A stretch of DNA of 33,849 bases from Pirellulales bacterium (GTDB taxonomy: Bacteria; Planctomycetota; Planctomycetia; Pirellulales; Lacipirellulaceae): positions 1 to 33,849 of the forward strand of contig JADZFK010000222.1 of the NCBI GenBank assembly GCA_020849945.1, read 5' to 3'. The notes under the pieces are model-generated. The model ran no database searches and was not told the origin of the DNA. It saw only the letters and a program-made list of their open reading frames with translations. Both the position numbers and the translations under genes were made by a program. Below are positions 22,321-30,036 of this stretch, piece after piece (the first letter of the stretch is position 1; every line of letters starts with the position of its first letter).

Positions 22321-24423
22321 TCAGGCAGCCTTGCTGGTCGAACTGGGGGCGGTAGACACCGGTTGCTGCGAGTGTCTCGATGGTTTGAACCTGGATTGGA
22401 TAGTATACACGGCATATCTTCCTGCGAAGCGGATGAACTTTGCGAGGTAGCCAAGGTTGTTTCGCCGCAATTGCCAAGCGCGCCAAGAGAGCAAAACCGA
22501 GCGTGCCCGATTTGCCGAAGGATCGAAACGTAGGTTTGTACGGGCATGGAATTGCGCGGCATTCAAGCAGGCATAAGCGGCACCTTTTGTGGAGTAGCTT
22601 CGCTTGAGGCCGGGAATCTCTCGTGAGTAATGATCGGCAATGTGACCAAATTCTTCGAGAGTGCCACACAGTAATTGCGTTGTGGCACCGTCATGGTTCT
22701 TTCGATAAAGGCAGTGGCAGCCGCCCACGTGCTGAAATGTTTTTCCGGCGGCGATGCAGCGGAACCAATAATCAGCATCTTCGCAATAGCGAAAGCCGAG
22801 GCCCCAGGGTCCAACATCGGTGATGACTTCACGTCGCAACACAGTAGCTGAAGGCGTAATGAAGTTGCGGCGAAAGAGGCCGTAGGGGAAGTTGGCGATA
22901 TCCGAACGATCGGGTCCCCAGACGGCGATTGGGAGTTCGGTCTGGTCCTCAATCATTAACACAGACGAGTAAACGAGGTCGCTTTTCGATTCACGCAGGG
23001 CTTTGGTCGAAAAGGCGAGGTGGTCTGGGAGCCAGCGATCGTCGGCATCGAGCAAAGCAATGAATTCGCCGCGGGCCCGCTTGAAGGCATTGTTTCTTGA
23101 TTGAGCTGCGCCCAGGTTGCGAGCGTTGCGGCTGTAATCAACGCGATGGCGAGGATGCTGGCGGGCAAACCGTTTCACGATGTTTTCGGTTTCGCCGCGA
23201 GACGAGTCCTCTACGACAATCACTTCCCAGTTCGAGTAAGTTTGCCGACTAATCGAGTCGAGGGTCGCGCCGATGAACTGGTCTTTATTGTACGTGGGTA
23301 TGATGACGGAGACGAGCCCGGGCTTCGGAGGCTCGCTGAATTGGATTGGTTCCATCAGCATACCTTCTGTGCCGTGCATTACGTGCAACATGGTAGAACC
23401 GGGATTCATGTTCCAGGAGGTAATGGGCAATCCCTGAGGCCAACGCATGTCTTTATGTCGCAGTGCCCGTTTTTCAACAAGATACCAAGAACCTAACGAC
23501 GCTAGGAGTGTGAGCAGACAGGTTGCAACAACCCAAGGCATGGCACGGGCCATGCCGACCGGGGCGAGAAGTGCAAGCAAAATTGGCGCGTGCCAAATGT
23601 ACGCCCCATACGAAAGGTCTGGGATTTTCCATTTCAACTGGGGTAGCGTAATCGCGAGTATGATTACGCAAGCGATAAGAAAAGGGAAGCCGAGTCGGCC
23701 GGCGAAATCAAGCCAGCCCATGAGTGAGGCCAGTAAACCGAACCCCGGTATGATCCAGTGCAACCGCCGAATACGCTCGTGGAATATGTAGACGAGTGTG
23801 CCAACGAAGAAGGCAGTTGAAGTGTCGAAGAGCCGGTACTTGGTCATATAATCGCTAACTTGTTCGCCGCCTACAAGCAGAGCCGTGACGATACCGCTTA
23901 TAAGCCAGAAGTTACGATGCACACCAAACACGAATAAGACAGCCATGCAAGCATACAGTGCGTCTTCGACGATGAGCGACCAGAGGGGAAGGGTTACGCC
24001 CACGAATTCACCGCGATAACCGGCGGTTAGGTATTGCAGGATCGCACCCAACACACGCTTGAACCCAAACACAATGCCGATCGCGACAAGGAGCGGAATC
24101 AGCGCGGGGATGGTGCGGACAATGCGTTTCCAGGCGAAATGCCACATGTCGCGTGAGCGTTCGAGCGATTGGGGGATCAAGAAACCGCTCAGCCCTACGA
24201 ACGCCGCGACGGCAGGGATGGGAATCCAGAGGTGGCCTGGCCGCATGAGGCCCGCCCACAAGTGTCCCGCGATGACTTCGATTGCCAAGAACAATCGTAG
24301 ATAATCGAAGTTCGGGTAGCGAGGGCTGCGGTCGTCTCTTTCATCGCATGTCAACAAACGTCCAGCAACAGCATTGCCGGTCCCAACCTTGTTAACGGTA
24401 GAAATGGTCGTCATTGCAAGCAT
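22321..24423 (-). CDS. Acyltransferase-3 / glycosyltransferase-2 fusion
   Basis: One continuous frame with two enzymes. The first half is an acyltransferase-3 (OafA/YrhL type) membrane domain with about ten helices: FDYLRLFLAIEVIAGHLWAG holds the conserved His and LWSLIVEDALYACMAVL matches the FWSLxxExxFY motif. After a linker of about 45 residues (HKDMRWPQGLP to QFSEPPKPG) comes a cytoplasmic GT2 domain: LVSVIIPTYNKDQFIGATLDSI, FIALLDADDRWLPDHL with its DxD-like acids, and YCEDADYWFRC with the ED acceptor pair. This suggests transfer of a sugar and O-acylation of the same glycan by one protein. The start is uncertain: ATG 24423, ATG 24414 and GTG 24528 are in frame, none with a good ribosome-binding site. 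It is followed at once by a GT8 gene. Confidence 0.87.
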   Translation of the reverse strand: MLAMTTISTVNKVGTGNAVAGRLLTCDERDDRSPRYPNFDYLRLFLAIEVIAGHLWAGLMRPGHLWIPIPAVAAFVGLSGFLIPQSLERSRDMWHFAWKRIVRTIPALIPLLVAIGIVFGFKRVLGAILQYLTAGYRGEFVGVTLPLWSLIVEDALYACMAVLFVFGVHRNFWLISGIVTALLVGGEQVSDYMTKYRLFDTSTAFFVGTLVYIFHERIRRLHWIIPGFGLLASLMGWLDFAGRLGFPFLIACVIILAITLPQLKWKIPDLSYGAYIWHAPILLALLAPVGMARAMPWVVATCLLTLLASLGSWYLVEKRALRHKDMRWPQGLPITSWNMNPGSTMLHVMHGTEGMLMEPIQFSEPPKPGLVSVIIPTYNKDQFIGATLDSISRQTYSNWEVIVVEDSSRGETENIVKRFARQHPRHRVDYSRNARNLGAAQSRNNAFKRARGEFIALLDADDRWLPDHLAFSTKALRESKSDLVYSSVLMIEDQTELPIAVWGPDRSDIANFPYGLFRRNFITPSATVLRREVITDVGPWGLGFRYCEDADYWFRCIAAGKTFQHVGGCHCLYRKNHDGATTQLLCGTLEEFGHIADHYSREIPGLKRSYSTKGAAYACLNAAQFHARTNLRFDPSANRARSVLLSWRAWQLRRNNLGYLAKFIRFAGRYAVYTIQSRFKPSRHSQQPVSTAPSSTSKAA

Positions 24424-24695
24424 TGCTGGAAAGAGCCGTATTTGTCTCCAGTATCGCGGCGGCGGATTGTAAAACTTATACACATTAGGAGCAAGGCCAA
24501 TAGCTTTGTTGCCCAACAATGCTATCACGCACTAAACGGCATAGCCCGGCTATTTCACCAAGAAACACACGGACGAAGCAAAGAGGAAGATTGGTCGTTG
24601 TAACTTGGCGATGAATTCTCGGGCAGCCGCAGGTACGTTGTCGTCTCGGATTCGTTGTGGTGCAGTTCACGAGGCCGAGTCGTTACGAGAGAGAA

Positions 24696-25283
24696 TTACG
24701 AGGGATTGATGTTTATTTGCCAGAGTGTGGAGCATGTGCTGCTGGCCGCCACGCATCCGCTGGCGAGGATTTCAGCAACGTCGGCCTGTGTGCGGCATAA
24801 GCCACCGGCGATGCGTGGCAACCGGCATTTGGCAAAATCGGCCGCCACCTTGGGCGCGATTGCACCCGGCAGGATCTCAATGGCATCGGGGTGAGATTTT
24901 CCGGCAACTGCCAAACCTCGATCCACGGCGCGGCTATCGGATAGGAACAACCGCAGTACCGAAAGCAGGCCCTGCTTGCGAATGGCATGGATAATATGAT
25001 GATGAACGGTGACAATGCCGCTTACTTGCGGAAGGCTGGCCATGTAATCGACGCCGGCCTCGTTATTCTCCAGGCCAGCAACTAAATCGATGTGAACGAA
25101 GATGGGGAGGTGATCCAGATGAAGCGAATCAAACAGTTCGAGGTTGCGAGCGAGATCGGTGATGGTGCCACCTTGTAATGTAACGCAACTAGCGTGTGTC
25201 AACAGCTCCGCGTGAGGCGCGGGATCCCAAAGAACAGGGATGACCGGCTTGCGAAAACAAGTTGCAATGCTATCCTTCTTCAA
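24696..25283 (-). CDS. glpP: Glycerol-3-phosphate responsive antiterminator (GlpP-like)
   Basis: A 195-residue cytoplasmic RNA-binding regulator of the GlpP family (PF04309-like), which in Bacillus binds glycerol-3-phosphate and prevents termination in leaders of glp genes. The TTG at 25283 is the likely start: AAAGGGG (25290-25296, minus strand) sits six bases upstream. Characteristic blocks are PVIPVLWD at the N terminus, LPIFVHIDLVAGLENNEAGVDY, GIVTVHHHIIHAIRKQGLLSVLRLFLSDS, HPDAIEILPGAIAPKV and RIAGGLCRTQADV. Length is normal. No glp operon is adjacent, and no leader hairpin target was found. A glycerophosphodiesterase domain protein is encoded about 2.4 kb upstream on the same strand. 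Confidence 0.92.
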   Translation of the reverse strand: MKKDSIATCFRKPVIPVLWDPAPHAELLTHASCVTLQGGTITDLARNLELFDSLHLDHLPIFVHIDLVAGLENNEAGVDYMASLPQVSGIVTVHHHIIHAIRKQGLLSVLRLFLSDSRAVDRGLAVAGKSHPDAIEILPGAIAPKVAADFAKCRLPRIAGGLCRTQADVAEILASGCVAASSTCSTLWQININPS

Positions 25284-25638
25284 AACGTTCCCCTTTCAAG
25301 AGCTTTCGATTCCATGCAATCTCCCTACGGAAATTGTTGCCGGCCCAGTTTTCGACCACACCAAGGAACTCCTTGGGCACTGGGGCAGGCTGGGCGAGCG
25401 AAATACGATCCCTCGGGTGAACCGGCAGCAGTTATTCACACCGAGTTGAGAGTGGCATCACCGGCAGAAGGCTCAAGCTCTATTGTCTCTTCCGAACTCG
25501 TCCACGTAAATGGCTCATGGCAACCAGTTCGCCCGACGGGCACACTCGCAGGTGTACAGGCTGTGCTTGAAGAGAGACACGGCCAATTGCTTTGCGAACA
25601 TTTTGGCAGGACCGAAAGTACCCCTGCCCCGCACTCGT
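25284..25638. other. 355-bp spacer between glpP and lipoprotein gene
   Basis: It holds the GlpP ribosome-binding site at its left end and one open frame on the plus strand (25314-25661) of unknown reality. No repeats or hairpins stood out. Confidence 0.4.
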
Positions 25639-25661
25639 TCAGGGACTGGTCAGATCGATGA
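25314..25661 (+). CDS. Hypothetical short ORF, doubtful
   Basis: An open frame of 115 codons from ATG 25314 reads plausibly as protein (for example SIVSSELVHVNGSWQPVRPTG and LAGVQAVLEERHGQLLCEHFG) and fills a gap that would otherwise be unusually long. It diverges from glpP and overlaps the 3' end of the lipoprotein gene by 23 bases. There is no clear ribosome-binding site, no recognised domain and no signal peptide. In GC-rich DNA a frame of this size can arise by chance. Confidence 0.3.
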   Translation: MQSPYGNCCRPSFRPHQGTPWALGQAGRAKYDPSGEPAAVIHTELRVASPAEGSSSIVSSELVHVNGSWQPVRPTGTLAGVQAVLEERHGQLLCEHFGRTESTPAPHSFRDWSDR

Positions 25662-26259
25662 GCACACGATCGGACGAAGAATCGTCTGCAGTGATTTCCA
25701 CCCCGAGTAAGGTGGTATTGTTGTAGCGGTCGGGAATTGTTTCTTTGCCATCCGGGCCCTTCTTGGAGACGACAACGCGATAGTATCCGAGATGCATGCC
25801 GGCTTCCTCCGGTTTGGCGGAAATAGTGAGGAACGCAAGGCCACCAGCACTGGTTGTGCCGGTCGCCGGTTTGATATGAGGACCTAGGAATTTCTCGGGG
25901 ACCATCGTAAGATGGGCACCAACAAGCGGCTGTTTGTTTTGTCGAACCGTGGCAAATATCTTCGTTACGGCAAGGCCAGACCTATGCCAGGCGGCAATGC
26001 GGGCGTCGATTTCATCGGCCGTAATCTTACCATCGCCATTGGCGTCGGTGCGTTTCAGGTTAGACTTAATCGCTGGCACTTTGTCGAGTTCCGCTCCGCC
26101 GAGAGCGCCGTCGTGGTCGTCGTCGAACTGTTCAATCGCGGCACTGGCGGCGTTGCCATCGATGCGAGGGGCTTTCAGCGGGGTTGGACCACGGTTACAC
26201 CCACCAAGGAGGAGCCCACCAAGGAGCAACGCGCGCGTAGTGCGAATAAGCAGCATCAT
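25639..26259 (-). CDS. EF-hand lipoprotein with transthyretin-like domain
   Basis: A 206-residue exported lipoprotein. The signal peptide ends in the lipobox LLLGGC (Cys at about residue 21). Two EF-hand calcium loops follow: DDDHDGALGGAE (about 46-57) and DANGDGKITADE (about 72-83). The C-terminal part (about 95-205) is the beta-rich, carboxypeptidase-regulatory or transthyretin-like domain common in planctomycete lipoproteins (VGAHLTMVPEKFL, GYYRVVVSKKGPDGKETIP). It begins 27 bases after the DUF1559 stop, and the pair is a standard planctomycete arrangement. Two adjacent ATG codons (26259 and 26256) could both serve as start. Confidence 0.85.
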   Translation of the reverse strand: MMLLIRTTRALLLGGLLLGGCNRGPTPLKAPRIDGNAASAAIEQFDDDHDGALGGAELDKVPAIKSNLKRTDANGDGKITADEIDARIAAWHRSGLAVTKIFATVRQNKQPLVGAHLTMVPEKFLGPHIKPATGTTSAGGLAFLTISAKPEEAGMHLGYYRVVVSKKGPDGKETIPDRYNNTTLLGVEITADDSSSDRVLIDLTSP

Positions 26260-26286
26260 GCAATGACTCTGGAAGCAGTGTGAAAA

Positions 26287-27555
26287 CTAATAGTTGTTGA
26301 CGACATATCCGTCATCGATAACGCCCAAGTGTTGATGGACGAAGCGATCGACATCGTAAGGGATTCGTTGAACGGAACCATCGCAGAAGACAACACCGAA
26401 ACCATCGGAGTGCGCGCTACCGAAGGCGTAAGGATCGGCGTAACCCATGCGATCCTGGAGGGGAGGATGACCATCGGCATAATTGCTGGAGGCGGTTCCT
26501 GGATAAGTTGAGCGGTGCTGATCGCGGTTGTAGCCAGAGTACATCGATTCATTATCGCCAAAGTCGTACGTCAAACTACCCGATGCGAAGGAACCGCCGT
26601 AGCTTTCTGGCCGCAAGTATTTTTCGCCGACCATGTAAGTCTTCGAAGCGCCATCGGTGACATCCTTGTTTTTCACCGTGCTTCGATGATAACAAATGCC
26701 ATTATGGGGCGGTGGCCATTGAAACAAAGCACTCTCGCCGATCGTGTACGATCCAGGGCCTTCCGCTGTACTCACATTGGTATGCATTTCGGCTACGGGC
26801 GGGTCTCCGCTGCTCGCAGCATAATCGCTCTTGCCCGCTAACTGTCCTATCGTGAAGCTGGAATTTCTCGGAGCCCAATGATCTTTGGGGGCAGTCGCTT
26901 GGGCGGGGCGCCGCGAGGGACAAATCAATTCCCCCGGTTGAAATTTGGAAACCTCGGTTAGTGCCGAGCGAAGCTGTGGATCGGCAAGGCCCGTGCCCAA
27001 TTGGCGGATGTTATCCAATTCCATGAAGCTCAAGATGTTATAGACCCATCCGCCAGGTTGGCGGATGCCGTATCCACGATTGGGGTCACCTTGCCAGCCC
27101 CAACCCCAGCCGCCGGTGGGGAAGTGTTTCATGGTGTCGTGGTGATTCAACCACGCAAGCCCGATTTGCTTGAGTTGGTTCGTACACTGCGTTCGACGAG
27201 CCGCCTCGCGCGCCGCCTGGATGGCCGGTAGCAACAAAGCAACCAATATGCCGATGATCGCAATCACGACCAAAAGTTCCACAAGCGTGAAACCATGTCG
27301 GGGTCGAGAGTCGAGGGTTGGAAAACTGATTTCGGATTTCGGATTTCGGATTGTCGAACAGCCGAATGCAACTTCTAACGGTTTTGGCATGCAATTCGGA
27401 TTCCATTCCGACTTCAATCCGCAATCCGAAATCCGAAATCCGAAATCGGCACAGTCTGCTCCGATCGCGGCCCCTACATCGCGGAAACGGCGTGGTTGAC
27501 GATTCCCGAGCGGCTTCGCTGTGACACGGTCTGGGTATTGGGAGTCGAGAGTCAT
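26287..27555 (-). CDS. DUF1559 protein with displaced prepilin leader
   Basis: A planctomycete DUF1559 protein, related to type II secretion pseudopilins. The prepilin processing region [26 protein letters not shown] lies at residues 86-111, where the peptidase would cut between G and F. DUF1559 follows with [29 protein letters not shown] and ends in [14 protein letters not shown]. The start ATG 27555 has AGAGGA eight bases upstream. Normally the leader is under 25 residues; here 79 residues precede [10 protein letters not shown], and the protein also begins MTLDSQ. The extra part is encoded by DNA holding a 25-bp heptamer palindrome, so it looks like an in-frame insertion. The lipoprotein gene follows 27 bases downstream. 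Confidence 0.9.
   Translation of the reverse strand: MTLDSQYPDRVTAKPLGNRQPRRFRDVGAAIGADCADFGFRISDCGLKSEWNPNCMPKPLEVAFGCSTIRNPKSEISFPTLDSRPRHGFTLVELLVVIAIIGILVALLLPAIQAAREAARRTQCTNQLKQIGLAWLNHHDTMKHFPTGGWGWGWQGDPNRGYGIRQPGGWVYNILSFMELDNIRQLGTGLADPQLRSALTEVSKFQPGELICPSRRPAQATAPKDHWAPRNSSFTIGQLAGKSDYAASSGDPPVAEMHTNVSTAEGPGSYTIGESALFQWPPPHNGICYHRSTVKNKDVTDGASKTYMVGEKYLRPESYGGSFASGSLTYDFGDNESMYSGYNRDQHRSTYPGTASSNYADGHPPLQDRMGYADPYAFGSAHSDGFGVVFCDGSVQRIPYDVDRFVHQHLGVIDDGYVVNNY
27302..27553. repeat. Direct GAGTCGA heptamers framing the palindromic element
   Basis: GGTCGAGAGTCGAGGG (27302-27317) and GGGAGTCGAGAGTCAT (27540-27555) share GAGTCGAG on the same strand. They encode TLDS twice, once at the protein start and once before the prepilin motif. 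They may be the duplicated insertion site of the 27328-27447 element. Confidence 0.55.
27328..27447. repeat. Palindromic heptamer element inside DUF1559 gene
   Basis: Left arm 27328-27352 and right arm 27423-27447 are perfect 25-bp inverted copies made of ATTTCGG units (3.5 each), with a further degenerate unit (AATCCGC, 27416) beside the right arm. The 70-bp middle is degenerate. The whole is translated in frame as part of the DUF1559 N-terminal extension. Confidence 0.9.
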
Positions 27556-27685
27556 GACGAAGATCCTCTGAAAAGAATGGCAACGAGAGCAGACTTATTC
27601 CTGTCGATCTGCGGATGATAAGCGATGATTACGAGTGCATCCCGGTTGTCGCACCTTTAGCACTCACTACTCCATAAGAGGTGCG

Positions 27686-29518
27686 TCACTGGGAAGTTGC
27701 AACTGGTCTGGCATGCAGAGAAGTGAATCGACGGTGTCCGATCAAGCATACAATGAAGGCGGCAAGTAAGAACGAACAAGGTTCTGGCACGGAAGCCGAG
27801 GTAATGCCTCCGCCACTCGCCGCACCGCTGGTGGGAGCCGTGCGCCCAAAGTTGGAACGCCATTGCAAGTAGTTTTCGGAATCGCCCATCGACTTGCGCC
27901 AGACCGAGTAATCGGCGGTATCCACGGTGTTGTCGTAATTAAAATCTCCCGGAAGCGGCACGATCGAACGCAACGTATGAGGGGCGTTTGTCGTAATGCC
28001 ATCGACCCCCAGATCGATTAATTGTTGCATGCGAGCGAGATTGTCGACGGTCCACACGTGCAGTTCCAGGCCGGCGGCATGAACCATATCAACGACAGAC
28101 TGGGTAATCGAAGACGAGTCGCTCCAATCTAGAAAGTTACCGCCCGCATTGAGAACGTTGTTGATCACCGTGCTGTTGATCGTGCCGCTGCCCAAGGCGC
28201 CGAGCTTGGTGTTTGGGGCCAGCGCTCTTACGGAGGACAAAAAGTTCCAATCGAAGCAGATGATGACGGTTTCGGAGAGCGCCCCAATGGCATTCAGTTC
28301 GTTGACGATGGCCGCGGCCGAACCACTCTTTCGTTCCAGTAGCGGACGCATGCCGTAGGAGCGTATCGACTCTACGAACGGCGTGAGTAAAGGCACAGGC
28401 TCGCCGGCGAACGTGGGGGAGAACCAGCTTCCGGCATCGAGTGAATCGATATAGCCGGTGTAGTTGAGGCCACTGATCGAGCCGGTGCCGTTGGTGGTGC
28501 GGTCGACTGAGCCATCGTGCATGATAATGAGTTTGTTGTCGGCGGTTACTTGAACATCGAATTCCACGAAGTCTGCATAACCGGCCGACGCGGTGATCGA
28601 AGCATACGTGTTTTCAGGGGCGAGAACGGGGTTTCCGCGGTGAGCTTCAACGGCAATGGAAGGGTTGTGGACAACAGGCGGCAGGATTGGATCGATCGAT
28701 GGGTTCGCGGCCAGGATGGCGTTTCCCACCCCCGTGTTGTAGAGATACTGGGCTTCCGCCAATCCCAAGGCGCGATTCCAAATGCCCATGTCGTCGATGT
28801 TGCCCTTAAACAAGTTGGCAGGCGTGTTCGGCGAAGCGGCAGCCGGCTGAGACCCAATCCCGGCGATTTGCCCCGTGCGAACGTTGTTGATCAGACTTGG
28901 CGAGGAGTGGGTATCGACCAATTGGCCGTTGAAATACATACGTGCCTCGCCGAGTGAGCCATCGTACACCCCCATGACATGGTTCCAGTTTGTCGTATCG
29001 AGCAATGAGGAAGGGACGCCTGGGCGTTCGGCCGCGCCCGTTGAGGTCGTCACCTTAAATCGCAGTTCGTTGTTGGCTTTATCGAGATACAGAATGTAAT
29101 TGTCTTGGTCGGAGTCGAAGATTCCCGAGTAACTTCCCGTCATGCCCGAGGGGAACTGATCCAACTTGACCCAGGCTGCAAGTGTAACCGCATTGGTGCC
29201 GATATTCATGTCGGTCGAGTTGGGGACGAGCGCATCTTGGTTGGTGCCATTGAAGCGCAGGGCCGAGCCGAACTTGCCGGTGATCCAAGAAGGCGAATTG
29301 CGTAGAGTCGGCGAATCTATAGTGACCCCTGCTGGCCCTAGGTCGACGAGCGACGATCCGCTACCTTCATCGAACGCCCAGGTTGTGAGCAGCCCATTGT
29401 GCAAGGGGACTCCGGCTGAAAGATCGGCATTCAAGCCGATCACGGGCGTGGCACAAATGCCCATCAGCAGGCAGCGGAGAAACAGCCTATTACGACGGTT
29501 GAAAGAACTGCTTCGCAT
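27686..29518 (-). CDS. LamG / glycerophosphodiesterase / dockerin / PEP-CTERM protein
   Basis: A 610-residue exported protein. ATG 29518 is preferred over the TTG at 29521. After a signal peptide comes a LamG (concanavalin-like) domain, about 45-270. A glycerophosphodiester phosphodiesterase domain fills about 285-520: HRGNPVLAPENT starts at His 293, then FVEFDVQV, IIMHDGSVDRTTNGTG and WTVDNLARMQQLIDLGVDGITTNAP, so the catalytic His and acids are in place. GDFNYDNTVDTADYSVWRK is a planctomycete dockerin-type repeat, and the end (VPEPCSFLLAAFIVCLIGHRR) is a PEP-CTERM sorting signal. The enzyme would release glycerol-3-phosphate from deacylated lipids or teichoic-like polymers outside the cell. 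It is paralogous over LamG to the next two genes. Confidence 0.9.
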   Translation of the reverse strand: MRSSSFNRRNRLFLRCLLMGICATPVIGLNADLSAGVPLHNGLLTTWAFDEGSGSSLVDLGPAGVTIDSPTLRNSPSWITGKFGSALRFNGTNQDALVPNSTDMNIGTNAVTLAAWVKLDQFPSGMTGSYSGIFDSDQDNYILYLDKANNELRFKVTTSTGAAERPGVPSSLLDTTNWNHVMGVYDGSLGEARMYFNGQLVDTHSSPSLINNVRTGQIAGIGSQPAAASPNTPANLFKGNIDDMGIWNRALGLAEAQYLYNTGVGNAILAANPSIDPILPPVVHNPSIAVEAHRGNPVLAPENTYASITASAGYADFVEFDVQVTADNKLIIMHDGSVDRTTNGTGSISGLNYTGYIDSLDAGSWFSPTFAGEPVPLLTPFVESIRSYGMRPLLERKSGSAAAIVNELNAIGALSETVIICFDWNFLSSVRALAPNTKLGALGSGTINSTVINNVLNAGGNFLDWSDSSSITQSVVDMVHAAGLELHVWTVDNLARMQQLIDLGVDGITTNAPHTLRSIVPLPGDFNYDNTVDTADYSVWRKSMGDSENYLQWRSNFGRTAPTSGAASGGGITSASVPEPCSFLLAAFIVCLIGHRRFTSLHARPVATSQ

Positions 29519-30036
29519 CAAATTTGAAATCCGACGGCGCCTCTGCCGTGTTCTGTTGAAAAATCATTGGTTTATGACTGGTTGAGGAAAACTCGTGTCA
29601 CGTTGACCCAACGAACGGCCTCAACCGTTTTCGATCACCAGAGCCCCTGGCACCGTTCTTCCGTGCGAGGATGTTGCGGATGCCTGCTAGGATCGAGTCG
29701 TTCAGCCTGGAGCCAAAACGGCGACGGAATGTGAACGTTCACCTCGCCGCTGGCTCGGAGTTAAACGCGAATGGGTCATTCGCTGCGCAGCTATCAATAG
29801 TTGCGCGATCGAAACAGTTGCCTCACCCAAGGTCTTGGGAACTCCTCGGAACAAGGAACTTCGCCATCCGTTCCCTATGCGTTCCGATGAACTGCCACCC
29901 AAAACGATTTCCACTCCACGGCTTCCACGCCGAACTACCGAATTACCAACTACCAAAAATCTACTGCACTTCTGCATGCGTTCTTGCACGCAACCTGTTT
30001 TGCGACATAAGCCAGGGCGAGGTTGCGAGCCACGAT
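29519..30036. other. Gene-free 518-bp spacer
   Basis: No supported gene, repeat or hairpin was seen between the first and second LamG genes. Promoter for the LamG/GDPD gene is expected at its left end but was not located. Confidence 0.4.

Noticed and set aside
22316-22669. Longer N terminus of the GT8 gene
   Set aside because: This part overlaps the coding end of the fusion gene and is Arg/Cys-rich without family similarity; ATG 22315 fits GT8 proteins.
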